Under the pieces are notes generated by a model that was not told the DNA's origin, made no database searches, and saw nothing but the letters and a program-made list of their open reading frames with translations. The translations under genes were made by a program, and so were the position numbers. From Nitrospirota bacterium (GTDB taxonomy: Bacteria; Nitrospirota; Thermodesulfovibrionia; Thermodesulfovibrionales; UBA6898): a stretch of DNA of 64,000 bases. Shown here piece after piece: positions 1-8,098 of this stretch. Within the stretch, counting starts at the first letter, position 1; every line of letters starts with the position of its first letter. The stretch covers positions 62,001 to 126,000 of the forward strand of contig JACRHC010000010.1 of assembly GCA_016217675.1 (NCBI GenBank), given 5' to 3'.

Positions 1-466
1 ACTTGTAAGGCTGCTTCTTCTCGCCGAATATCGCCAGGTCTTTGCAGACATCCTTGCAGTCACCGCATATGGTGCACTTCTCCGGAATAATCCGGTATTC
101 GATCAGGCTGGCGCACTGCATGTCAGGGCAACTGCCTTCTGCATGCTCCTGGTATACATCGGTCGCCATCCAGTCAAGGATGAATTTTCCGGTGTCCTTC
201 CCCTTCTTGCAGAACGAGGCCTCGATCATGTCCGTTGCGATCCTCTTCAGGGCACGGATGTCAGCATCGACGCCTTTTCCCTCGACCAGGTTCTGGAGCC
301 GTATCCTCGCTTCATAACTGCCCATGGCGCAGGGAAAACATCTGCCGCACATCGGCCCTGACAGAAATTCGGTCACAAAATAAAGGGCCTTCTGGACAGG
401 ACAGGCCTTCTCCTCTGCCGCGGTCTTTATATCTTCAACTTTTGGTTCTTTTATCGGTTCTGTCAT
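1..466 (-). CDS. NuoF C-terminal-like iron-sulfur protein (partial)
   Basis: This minus-strand frame is open from an ATG at 466 to the window edge, 155 codons seen with the C terminus missing. The protein has a motif MCGRCFPC (residues about 40-47) like the SCGKCPPC cluster-binding region at the C-terminal end of NuoF/HymB. After it come a helical stretch, further Cys (CPDMQC) and a ferredoxin-type CTICGDCKDVC motif. It lacks the flavin- and NADH-binding part of NuoF in the visible portion. It starts 12 nt after the NuoF-CBS stop, so it is probably the third gene of that operon and an electron-transfer partner. It could also be the N-terminus of a longer multi-domain FeS protein; the missing end would decide. 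Confidence 0.75.
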   Translation of the reverse strand, partial: MTEPIKEPKVEDIKTAAEEKACPVQKALYFVTEFLSGPMCGRCFPCAMGSYEARIRLQNLVEGKGVDADIRALKRIATDMIEASFCKKGKDTGKFILDWMATDVYQEHAEGSCPDMQCASLIEYRIIPEKCTICGDCKDVCKDLAIFGEKKQPYK

Positions 467-478
467 TGTGGTTACCCG

Positions 479-2815
479 CTACATATCCTCTGCCATATAA
501 ATGACCTCAGGAAGCAGATAGGAAACAAGGTCACGGTAGTTGATCATGCCGGCGATCTTTTCATCCTCGGTCACGGGGAGATGCCTGATCTTCCTGTCTG
601 ACATGAGCTGCACGGCAACCGCTATATCGACTGATGAATCGAGTGTTATCGGATTTGCCGTCATGACATTGCCCATGAGCTCATCGTTCATCGCGACCTT
701 CTTGGCAAAGCAGTGCATGATATCCCTCTCGGTGAATATGCCGAGGAGGTTCTCCTTGTCGTCGACAACCAGCAGCGAACCGATGTTGTTGCCGTCCATG
801 AGCGTCACCGCGTCTGCAAGCTTGCAGTCCTTCTTGCAGGTAAAGACCTTCATCGGCTTGGAACTTAATACATCCTTCAGTGTCATCTTCGCCCTCCTTT
901 CAAGGACCTCTAATTTATCCGTAGGAACCCTGAACTGCTCTTCCAGTTTTACAACGCTCTGCTTCTTGATCTTGACCGCACCGACAGGGCAGACCGTATA
1001 ACAGGCCTTGCACTTGGTGCAGTACTGGCGGTCGATTGTGTAAATATCTTTCGTCTCCTTCACTGCGTCAAAGGCGCAGGCCTGCTTGCAGAGACCGCAT
1101 CTGATGCAGTCAGGCTGATGGATCAGGAATATTCCGGTGTTGCTGCAGACATTTGACCTGCAGTAATTGTCATAGATATGTTCTTCATACTCATGTCTGA
1201 AATATTTTATTGTGCTCAGGACAGGATTGGGGGCACTCTGTCCAAGACCGCAGAGGGAACCCTTCTGAATCAGCTTTCCGAGGTCAATCAGGCGCTGAAT
1301 ATCGCCGTGCTCGCCGTGGCCGGTAGTTATGCGTTCAAGGATCTGCAGCATCTGGTACGTGCCGACCCTGCAGGGGGGACACTTGCCGCATGACTCTGAC
1401 TGGGTGAACGAGAGGAAGTATTTTGCAACGTCAACCATACAGGTCTCTTCGTCAAGCACAACCATACCGCCCGACCCCATCATGGAGCCGACGCGGTACA
1501 ATGAATCGAAATCAACAGGCAGATCGAGTTGTGCCGCAGGCAGGCACCCTCCTGAGGGTCCTCCTGTCTGAATAGCCTTGAACTCCTTGTTGTCAAGGAT
1601 GCCGCCGCCGATATCATAAATAATCTCTCGCAGAGTGGTGCCCATAGGCACTTCGACCAGTCCGGTGTTCTTCACCTTGCCGGTCAGTGCAAAGACCTTT
1701 GTGCCTGGAGAGGTTGGTGTGCCGATACCGAGGAACCAGTCAGCGCCCTTCTCGATGATCGGAGGCATGCATGCATAGGTCTCGATATTGTTCAGGTTGC
1801 TCGGGAACCCCCAGAGTCCTCCGCCAACCTCGGAAAGCCTCGGAGGCCTCGGCCGCGGGAATCCTCTCTCGCCTTCGATCGACGCAACCAGGGCGGTCGA
1901 CTCGCCGCAGACAAACGCGCCTGCACCCTCTCTGATATCAACAATAAAATCAAACCCCGTCCCGAGGATGTTCTCGCCAAGCAGCCCCAGTTCCTCTGCC
2001 TGTTTGATCGCCAATTTCAGGTTCTTGACTGCAAGGGGATATTCGTGCCTGACATAGATAAAACCATAGTGTGCCTTGAGTGCATAGGCGCAGACGAGCA
2101 TGCCTTCAAGAAGGCTGTGCGGATCGCCCTCCATGATCGCCCTGTCCATAAATGCGCCCGGATCTCCTTCATCACCGTTTGCGATGACAAACCGTATTTT
2201 TTCCGGCGATTTGTTCGTATGTGCCCACTTCTTGCCCGCCGGAAATCCAGCACCGCCCCTGCCCCTCAGGTTCGCCCTGTCGATCTCGTGGAGAACGCCA
2301 TCCGAGGTCATGGAGCCGAACATCTTTTCAGCGGCGCTGTACCCGCCGACTGCGAGATAATGATAAATATTGTTCGGGTCTATTCTGCCATTATTCCTCA
2401 GGGCTATCCTGAGCTGCTTCTTATAAAACGGAACATTCTCGACCTCTTCAACCGGGTTCGTCATGATCGAGTCCCTGTACAGAAGTGACCGCAGCGACTT
2501 CCCGGCAGAAAAGGTGTGCGCGATAAGATTTTTCGCATCGTCCGGCTTCACCTTCTGATAGAAAAATCCGTGAGGCTCGACACTCATAACCGGGCCTTTC
2601 TGACAGAGGCCCTGGCATCCGGTCTTGACGACTTCGAGCTCTATGCCTTTTTCTGCTGACTCCGCATCGAGTTCCTTTACCAGTTTTTTGGATCCGGAAG
2701 CTACGCAGGCAGTGCCGCAGCATATTCTCACCCTGTTCTTGTCGGCGGTGAAGGTTTCATCCTTCAGTTGGCTTCTCAGCTTTGTCAGGTCACTTATGCT
2801 GTTCAATCTGCTCAT
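479..2815 (-). CDS. NuoF/HymB-like NADH-binding subunit fused to ferredoxin and CBS domains
   Basis: A 778-aa flavin- and NADH-binding subunit of a bifurcating hydrogenase, formate dehydrogenase or complex I-like enzyme. In order: an N-terminal thioredoxin-like [2Fe-2S] domain (CCGTACVASGS, then CQGLCQ), a NuoF core with the glycine-rich NLRGRGGAGFPAGKKW and GDEGDPGAFMDR signatures, a SLBB region, the N3-type cluster motif SESCGKCPPCRVGT, and two ferredoxin motifs (CIRCGLCKQAC, CTKCKACYTVCP). From about residue 650 the C-terminus holds two CBS repeats (KPMKVFTCKKDCKLADAV and ANPITLDSSVDIAVAV). HymB proteins normally end after the ferredoxin part, so the CBS pair is unusual and suggests adenine-nucleotide sensing (inference). 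It is 4 nt downstream of the NuoE-like gene. The cytosolic partner enzyme is not visible. Confidence 0.93.
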   Translation of the reverse strand: MSRLNSISDLTKLRSQLKDETFTADKNRVRICCGTACVASGSKKLVKELDAESAEKGIELEVVKTGCQGLCQKGPVMSVEPHGFFYQKVKPDDAKNLIAHTFSAGKSLRSLLYRDSIMTNPVEEVENVPFYKKQLRIALRNNGRIDPNNIYHYLAVGGYSAAEKMFGSMTSDGVLHEIDRANLRGRGGAGFPAGKKWAHTNKSPEKIRFVIANGDEGDPGAFMDRAIMEGDPHSLLEGMLVCAYALKAHYGFIYVRHEYPLAVKNLKLAIKQAEELGLLGENILGTGFDFIVDIREGAGAFVCGESTALVASIEGERGFPRPRPPRLSEVGGGLWGFPSNLNNIETYACMPPIIEKGADWFLGIGTPTSPGTKVFALTGKVKNTGLVEVPMGTTLREIIYDIGGGILDNKEFKAIQTGGPSGGCLPAAQLDLPVDFDSLYRVGSMMGSGGMVVLDEETCMVDVAKYFLSFTQSESCGKCPPCRVGTYQMLQILERITTGHGEHGDIQRLIDLGKLIQKGSLCGLGQSAPNPVLSTIKYFRHEYEEHIYDNYCRSNVCSNTGIFLIHQPDCIRCGLCKQACAFDAVKETKDIYTIDRQYCTKCKACYTVCPVGAVKIKKQSVVKLEEQFRVPTDKLEVLERRAKMTLKDVLSSKPMKVFTCKKDCKLADAVTLMDGNNIGSLLVVDDKENLLGIFTERDIMHCFAKKVAMNDELMGNVMTANPITLDSSVDIAVAVQLMSDRKIRHLPVTEDEKIAGMINYRDLVSYLLPEVIYMAEDM

Positions 2816-2819
2816 GCCG

Positions 2820-3311
2820 TTAATCCTCTTTAATTGACTTGATCATGTCATTCAGTTTCTTCTTGCCGATATCGCCGACAACATCCTCATTAATCGTCGC
2901 AACAGGAGCCAAACCGCAGCAACCGACGCAGCCGACCGTTTCGAGGGTCATTGCAAGGTCCGGAGTGGTCTCACCGTCTTTGATACCGAACTCACCCTCA
3001 ATAGCGTCCAGGACCTTTTTTGCCCCCCTGACATGACAGGCCGTTCCCATGCAGACCCTGACAACCTTCCGTCCGCGGGGAGAAAAATGGAACTGCTTAT
3101 AAAAACTTGCAACACTGTAAACTTCTGCAAGGGGAAGCGAAAGTTTCTTTGAAAGCTGCCTGAGAATATCTTCAGGCAGATAGCCGTGCTCCTCCTGGAT
3201 CTTCTGGAATGTATGGATGAGGACCCCTTTTTTCCTGTCATGCTCGCCGAGGATCGATCCCACCTTACCGATTACTTCATCGACATTAACATTGACCTCT
3301 TCTACGTTCAT
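2820..3311 (-). CDS. NuoE/HymA-like [2Fe-2S] subunit
   Basis: A 163-aa thioredoxin-like [2Fe-2S] protein of the NuoE/HymA/HndA family. The helical N-terminus contains QEEHGYLPEDILRQLSKKL, followed by VYSVASFYKQFHFSPRG. The cluster ligands are C-x4-C in VCMGTACHVRGA and C-x3-C in TVGCVGCCGLAP, the typical family spacing. Length is normal for NuoE. The ATG at 3311 is preceded by GAGGTGA, a good ribosome binding site. As first gene of the minus-strand operon it pairs with the NuoF-CBS protein to pass electrons between NADH/FMN and iron-sulfur partners in the cytoplasm. Confidence 0.93.
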   Translation of the reverse strand: MNVEEVNVNVDEVIGKVGSILGEHDRKKGVLIHTFQKIQEEHGYLPEDILRQLSKKLSLPLAEVYSVASFYKQFHFSPRGRKVVRVCMGTACHVRGAKKVLDAIEGEFGIKDGETTPDLAMTLETVGCVGCCGLAPVATINEDVVGDIGKKKLNDMIKSIKED

Positions 3312-3696
3312 TGTTTCACCTCAGCTGAGCATTCGTTAAGCTTTTTTGAATCAACGGGCCGCTCCTGCACTGACTGTTCCGCTTCGCCGTTACTGCAAGG
3401 CATCGGGACCCATTCCGCCTCACTGCGGATTTTGACTTTAACACATATTTTCACCAATTTGTTATTGAATTATTTAATAAAATTATAAACGTGATAAGGA
3501 GGAGATATAGTTTTTTGATTGCATCTCCTGCAGCTGATTCAGGCCCTGATAATTATTTTTAAAACAAGGGGTTTTCTCTCTTACTGCTGTGTGATTATGC
3601 ATTTTTCGTTTCACTTTTCCTTATAAATATATTAATATATCTTATAAATAAATCAGGCGCTGCGCTGACCCTGCGTTAATTTATGAGGAGGAACCT
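3312..3696. promoter_or_regulatory. Divergent intergenic region, AT-rich
   Basis: This 385-bp gap separates two divergent operons (NuoEF-like and NfnAB-like) and carries no convincing gene. Around 3620-3655 there is a strongly AT-rich block in which TTATAAA-type words occur twice around a TATATTAATATA palindrome. A second TTATAA-containing AT-rich stretch lies near 3465-3490. Promoters for both directions must be here, but I cannot assign hexamers with confidence. GAGGAGG just upstream of the start at 3697 is a ribosome binding site. Confidence 0.5.
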
Positions 3697-4560
3697 GTGT
3701 ACAAAATACTCAGCAAAGAAGTATTGAGCAACGTGGTAAAACTTATGGAGATTGAAGCTCCGCATGTTGCCAGAAAGGCAGCTGCCGGACAGTTCGTCAT
3801 TGTACGCATTGATGAGTTCGGCGAACGGATTCCCCTGACCATCGCCGACTATGATCGCGAAAAGGGATCAATAACCATCATCTTTCAGGAACTCGGCAAA
3901 TCAACCATGCAGTTAGGCAAGCTCAACCCCGGTGATTCGTTGGTATCCTTTGCAGGACCATTAGGGCATCCTACAGAGATCGAGAATTTCGGCACGGTGG
4001 TCTGCATGGGAGGAGGCGTCGGGATTGCGCCGATCTATCCGATCGCCCGGGCGCTCAAAGAGGCTGGCAATAAGGTCATCTCAATCATTGGCGCACGCAC
4101 AAAGGAACTGATTTTTTGGGAAGAGAAGATGCGGGCCGTTTCTGATGAGCTCATTGTCTGCACCGATGACGGATCACACGGCAGAAAGTCACTCGTCACG
4201 GAACCGCTGAAAGAGATTCTCGATAACAAGAATAATACTATCGCAAAGGTCTGGGCCATCGGCCCTGCCATTATGATGAAATTTGTGACCATTGCAACCA
4301 GGCCGTACAATGTCCCGACCATTGTGAGCCTGAACACGATCATGATCGACGGAACCGGCATGTGCGGAGGCTGCAGAGTACTCCTTGAGGACGGCGCTCA
4401 GTTCGTATGTGTTGACGGACCGGAGTTCAACGGCCATAAGGTAGACTGGGACAATCTCCTCTCCAGACTTTCGTTCTATAAAAATGAAGAGAAGCAGGCT
4501 GTCGAGCACTATGAGCATACGTGCAGGATCGACGGCGCTACGGTAAAGGGGAGGGAATAA
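3697..4560 (+). CDS. NfnA-like ferredoxin-NADP reductase subunit (FAD/[2Fe-2S])
   Basis: A 287-aa protein of the ferredoxin-NADP+ reductase fold, close to the small subunit of NADH-dependent ferredoxin:NADP+ oxidoreductase and to sulfide dehydrogenase subunit beta. An N-terminal FAD-binding barrel (RIPLTIADYD, GKSTMQLGKLNPGD) precedes a nucleotide-binding segment (VVCMGGGVGIAPIYPIARAL). A C-terminal Cys cluster (GTGMCGGCRVLLEDG and later FVCVDGPEFNGH) ligates a [2Fe-2S] centre. It begins with GTG after GAGGAGG and its TAA overlaps the ATG of the next gene, so the two are translationally coupled. Annotation as dihydroorotate dehydrogenase electron-transfer subunit is possible by homology, but the NfnB-type partner argues against it. 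Confidence 0.9.
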   Translation: MYKILSKEVLSNVVKLMEIEAPHVARKAAAGQFVIVRIDEFGERIPLTIADYDREKGSITIIFQELGKSTMQLGKLNPGDSLVSFAGPLGHPTEIENFGTVVCMGGGVGIAPIYPIARALKEAGNKVISIIGARTKELIFWEEKMRAVSDELIVCTDDGSHGRKSLVTEPLKEILDNKNNTIAKVWAIGPAIMMKFVTIATRPYNVPTIVSLNTIMIDGTGMCGGCRVLLEDGAQFVCVDGPEFNGHKVDWDNLLSRLSFYKNEEKQAVEHYEHTCRIDGATVKGRE

Positions 4561-6011
4561 TGGCTGAACTGAAACCTGCAGAACGCATGAAGATAAAGCG
4601 GCACGATATGCCGAACCAGGACCCTGACCAGCGAAGGAGCAACTATGAAGAGGTAGCGCTTGGCTATTCGCTCGAAACGGCCAGGGAAGAAGCCGAACGC
4701 TGCCTGCAGTGCAAGGACCCCAAATGCGTGCAGGGCTGCCCGGTCGGCGTTCTGATTCCGCAATTTATCAAGGCCCTGCGCGAAGGAGATATGGTACAGG
4801 CTGTTAAATGGATGAAGGTGAAGAATAACCTCCCGGCGGTCTGCGGACGGGTGTGTCCGCAGGAAGTGCAGTGCGAAGGGAACTGTATACTCGGCAAGAA
4901 AGGCGAGGCGGTCGCCATTGGAAGGCTTGAGCGTTTTGTCGGGGATTACGAACTCAGTCATCGCACATGCCCTATGGTAAAGGCCAAAAAAACGGGCAAT
5001 AAGGTTGCGGTTGTCGGCTCAGGCCCTGCAGGTCTCACCTGTGCAGTTGACGTTGCGCGTGAAGGGCATGATGTAACACTTTTTGAGTCCCTGCACGGGC
5101 CAGGCGGCGTTCTGATCTACGGAATCCCTGAGTTCAGGCTCCCCAAGAGCGTTGTTCACGGCGAGATCAGTTACGCAGCCGAGTGCCTCTGTATCGATAT
5201 CAAGACCGACCATGTCATCGGCCGATCCTTCACCCTCGACGAACTGCTCCATGACTTTGACGCAGTCTTCCTCGGCACGGGGGCGGGGCTTCCCTCGTTC
5301 ATGCGCATTCCGGGAATTAATCTGAACGGCGTCATGTCTGCAAATGAGTTTCTCACAAGGGTAAACCTGATGAAGGCATACCAGTTCCCTGACTATGACA
5401 CACCGGTCAGATTAGGGAAAAAGGTGGCAGTAGTCGGCGCAGGCAATGTTGCCATGGACGCGGTGAGATGCAGTCAGCGGCTTCTCTCTCTTGAGGCAAA
5501 GAGGACCGGCGGAACTCCGGGCGAGGCGCATATCGTATACCGCCGCTCCAAGGATGAAGTGCCGGCGCGGGCAGAAGAAGTGCATCATGCAGAAGAAGAA
5601 GGGGTGATCTTCAACTTCCTTACCAATCCGATCGAGATCTTAGGCGATGACAAGAGAAACGTGCGTGCTCTTCGTTGCGTGCGCATGGAACTGGGAGAAC
5701 CCGATGCCTCAGGCAGGAGAAAGCCTGTTGAGATCAAGGGGTCCGAATTCGATATGGAGGTAGATACCGTGATCATGGCACTTGGCACCAACCCCAATCC
5801 GATCGTTTTTGTCGATGCTGAAGGGCTCGAAAGAACGAAATACGGGACCGCTGTAGCTGACCATGAAACAGGAAGGACAAAGAAGGAGCGTGTCTGGGCA
5901 GGCGGCGATGTCGTGACCGGTGCAGCGACCGTCATCAGCGCCATGGGCGCAGGCAAGCGGGCCGCAGCCGATATCAACAGGTTCCTTAAAGGCGAGGCAG
6001 ACTGGCAATAA
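4560..6011 (+). CDS. NfnB-like / glutamate synthase small-subunit-type oxidoreductase
   Basis: A 483-aa FAD/NAD(P)H oxidoreductase of the GltD/NfnB family. The N-terminal domain has two [4Fe-4S] sets (CLQCKDPKCVQGCPVG and CGRVCPQEVQCEGNC). An FAD site (VAVVGSGPAGLTCAVDVA) and a second dinucleotide site (VAVVGAGNVAMDAVRC) follow, and a C-terminal GGDVVTGAATVISAMGAGK segment closes the FAD pocket. The start at 4560 overlaps the upstream TAA and has GGGGAGG in front. An in-frame upstream start at 4521 would lie inside nfnA and lacks that site. With the NfnA-like protein it likely balances NADH, NADPH and ferredoxin by flavin-based bifurcation (family knowledge; not proven for this pair). Lack of the large GltB-type subunit disfavours glutamate synthase. 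Confidence 0.9.
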   Translation: MAELKPAERMKIKRHDMPNQDPDQRRSNYEEVALGYSLETAREEAERCLQCKDPKCVQGCPVGVLIPQFIKALREGDMVQAVKWMKVKNNLPAVCGRVCPQEVQCEGNCILGKKGEAVAIGRLERFVGDYELSHRTCPMVKAKKTGNKVAVVGSGPAGLTCAVDVAREGHDVTLFESLHGPGGVLIYGIPEFRLPKSVVHGEISYAAECLCIDIKTDHVIGRSFTLDELLHDFDAVFLGTGAGLPSFMRIPGINLNGVMSANEFLTRVNLMKAYQFPDYDTPVRLGKKVAVVGAGNVAMDAVRCSQRLLSLEAKRTGGTPGEAHIVYRRSKDEVPARAEEVHHAEEEGVIFNFLTNPIEILGDDKRNVRALRCVRMELGEPDASGRRKPVEIKGSEFDMEVDTVIMALGTNPNPIVFVDAEGLERTKYGTAVADHETGRTKKERVWAGGDVVTGAATVISAMGAGKRAAADINRFLKGEADWQ

Positions 6012-6039
6012 GTTCAGCGCTGAATTTATACTGAGCAAT

Positions 6040-6075
6040 AAAAAGGCCCCTGTTCAGATAAACAGGGGCCTTTTT
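6040..6075. terminator. Bidirectional rho-independent terminator
   Basis: A 15-bp perfect stem (AAAAAGGCCCCTGTT with its complement) has a 6-nt loop, with an A-run on one side and a T-run on the other. It sits between the convergent nfnB-like and acsA genes, so it can end both transcripts. Confidence 0.9.
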
Positions 6076-6102
6076 ATTTACGATATTCGAAAGGGCTTTG
6101 CG

Positions 6103-8076
6103 TTACAGTCCTGTATGCGCCTTGATCTCACGTCTTGCAGCCATATCCATAAGAACTTTCTCTGTGCCGAATTTGCCCGGCTCATATTTCTTCAGTTTCA
6201 GATTCTCACGGGCCTTATCGATATAATCAAGTGCCATTGCAAGCATCTTCTCAGGATCGGGCTCAAAGTGGAGCGCTCCTTTGAACCTTTCGAACCAGAC
6301 CTCGGTCATGATCCGGGTGACTTCCTTTGATGCCTTGAAAGGAGATTCGCCACCAAAGATACAGGGGACACCTGAGGCTGCAAAATACACACCGATAGAA
6401 ATGGCCTTCTCGGTTATGAACTCAGGGGCAATACCCACCGCAGGCATGCCGCCGATCTCGTCGGACAGACCGCCTTCTGCAGCCATTGCACTGGCGATCG
6501 TAAGTATGCGAGAGTTGTCAACGCATGCGCCAAGATGCAGGATCGGCGGAATGCCGATCGCTTCGCAGACCTCTCTGAGGCCGGGGCCTGCGTTCTCAAG
6601 CGCCATTTCAGGCGTAAGATAGCCGGAACCTCCGCAGGCAGCAGAACTGCAGCCGGTCGATACGATCAGAACATCATTTTTGATCAGTTCCGTTGCAAGG
6701 AATTTGTGAACACTGGTCGACGGCCACCTGGGGTTGTCACAACCGGCCAGCCCTACAACACCGCGTACACGGCCGGCCATGATCGCATCATTAAGCGGAC
6801 GGAAGGAGCCTCTCCATTTGCCGCCCTGCATGTACTCGATATACTCGTGAGAGAAACCTCCGATCAGCGGGAACTTCTCGGTAACATGACTGCCCTTCTT
6901 CGTCCTGTTCGGGTAATTATCGATCGCCATCCTGACGATCTTGCGGGCCTGTTCCTTGGCAATATGCTCATCAAAAGGGATATGGACAGCACCTGGGATC
7001 TTCACCTTGTCGGATGACGTGATGACGATGGTATGGAACTTCTTTGCCACATCGACAATGGCAGGAATGATGCACTGGACATCAACGGTGAAGGCATCGA
7101 TCAGGCCTGTCATAATGGCAGGTTCCTGGTTTGTAAAGCCGCCGGCAGTCGCAATGCCATGCCTCATCAGCACTTCATTTGCCGTACAGCACATGCCGCC
7201 GAGGTTGATGCCTTTCGCGCCCTTTGTCTGTGCATAGGCAATAAGTTCAGGTTCGCTGACCGCCTCAACGATCATCTCGGCAAGAGAAGGCTCATGACCA
7301 TGGACAACGATATTCACTTCATCTTCCTTGAATATGCCAAGACTCGCTTCTGCCTTGATCGGCATCGGCGTGCCAAAAAGGATATCAGTCACGTCCGTAG
7401 AGATCATGCTTCCGCCCCACCCATTTGCAAGGGCGCATCTGACCGCAGCGCTCAAGATCGAATCCGCATCAGCATCCATACCCATGGTCGTCCTGTCGAC
7501 AACTTCAACCGTATCCCGGTCAAGACCACGAGGCATAACACCGTATTTCTTCCAGCGTTCCTGGGTCTTTTTGGGCGCACGCTTTACAAAATTCATCTCA
7601 CCCCTCTGTCTGCTGAAATCCTCGAGGAGCTTGGTGGCAACATCCTTTGCCACATCATTGACCGCCCTGCCCTCGAATTCTATTGCAAGGATATCGGCAG
7701 TCCGGTAAAGCTTTTTCACATCCTTGACCTTGAAGTCCTTGGCATGCCCCTCGGCAACAGCAAGGAGCGTAAAGACCATGTCGCGTCCGTGGTCACCATG
7801 AGCAGCAGTGCCGCCGGCAACCATGCGGGCCATGTACCGGGCCGCCACGACCGGGAGCGTAGCACCGCATACGCCGCGGGCCTCTTCCTCGGCATTCTTG
7901 CCAACAAGCCGGCAGGGTCCCATATAGCAGTTTTTGCAGCAGGCGCCCTCATGGCCTATAGGGCAGGGTTTCATTTTATCAGCCCTGTCAAAGCAGGTCT
8001 CAATACCGATCATATTTTCTATGATCTCTGCAGCTGCAGGTTGCGCCGTTCTTATTTTTTTGTCTGTCTTGCTCAT
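6103..8076 (-). CDS. acsA: Carbon monoxide dehydrogenase catalytic subunit
   Basis: A 657-aa Ni-Fe CO dehydrogenase (AcsA/CooS), interconverting CO and CO2 and passing electrons to ferredoxin. The N-terminus has the Cys cluster for the B and D clusters: C28, then CPIGHEGACCKNCYMGPCRL at 38-57, then GVCGA. C-cluster ligands are recognisable in order: the His in VVHGHEPS, and Cys in LGGMCCTANE, VGLAGCDNPRW, VSTGCSSAACGG and HLGACVDNSR. The length is typical. The ATG at 8076 follows CGGAGGAAAG. It is the last gene of the minus-strand acs cluster, 22 nt after acsB, so CO made here would be channelled to the AcsB A-cluster. No cooC nickel-insertion gene is next to it. Confidence 0.97.
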   Translation of the reverse strand: MSKTDKKIRTAQPAAAEIIENMIGIETCFDRADKMKPCPIGHEGACCKNCYMGPCRLVGKNAEEEARGVCGATLPVVAARYMARMVAGGTAAHGDHGRDMVFTLLAVAEGHAKDFKVKDVKKLYRTADILAIEFEGRAVNDVAKDVATKLLEDFSRQRGEMNFVKRAPKKTQERWKKYGVMPRGLDRDTVEVVDRTTMGMDADADSILSAAVRCALANGWGGSMISTDVTDILFGTPMPIKAEASLGIFKEDEVNIVVHGHEPSLAEMIVEAVSEPELIAYAQTKGAKGINLGGMCCTANEVLMRHGIATAGGFTNQEPAIMTGLIDAFTVDVQCIIPAIVDVAKKFHTIVITSSDKVKIPGAVHIPFDEHIAKEQARKIVRMAIDNYPNRTKKGSHVTEKFPLIGGFSHEYIEYMQGGKWRGSFRPLNDAIMAGRVRGVVGLAGCDNPRWPSTSVHKFLATELIKNDVLIVSTGCSSAACGGSGYLTPEMALENAGPGLREVCEAIGIPPILHLGACVDNSRILTIASAMAAEGGLSDEIGGMPAVGIAPEFITEKAISIGVYFAASGVPCIFGGESPFKASKEVTRIMTEVWFERFKGALHFEPDPEKMLAMALDYIDKARENLKLKKYEPGKFGTEKVLMDMAARREIKAHTGL

Positions 8077-8098
8077 AATAACTTTCCTCCGTTTGTTG

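Noticed and set aside
6012-6025. TTCAGCGCTGAA palindrome after the nfnB-like gene
   Set aside because: It is short and next to a strong bidirectional terminator that already explains the 3' end.
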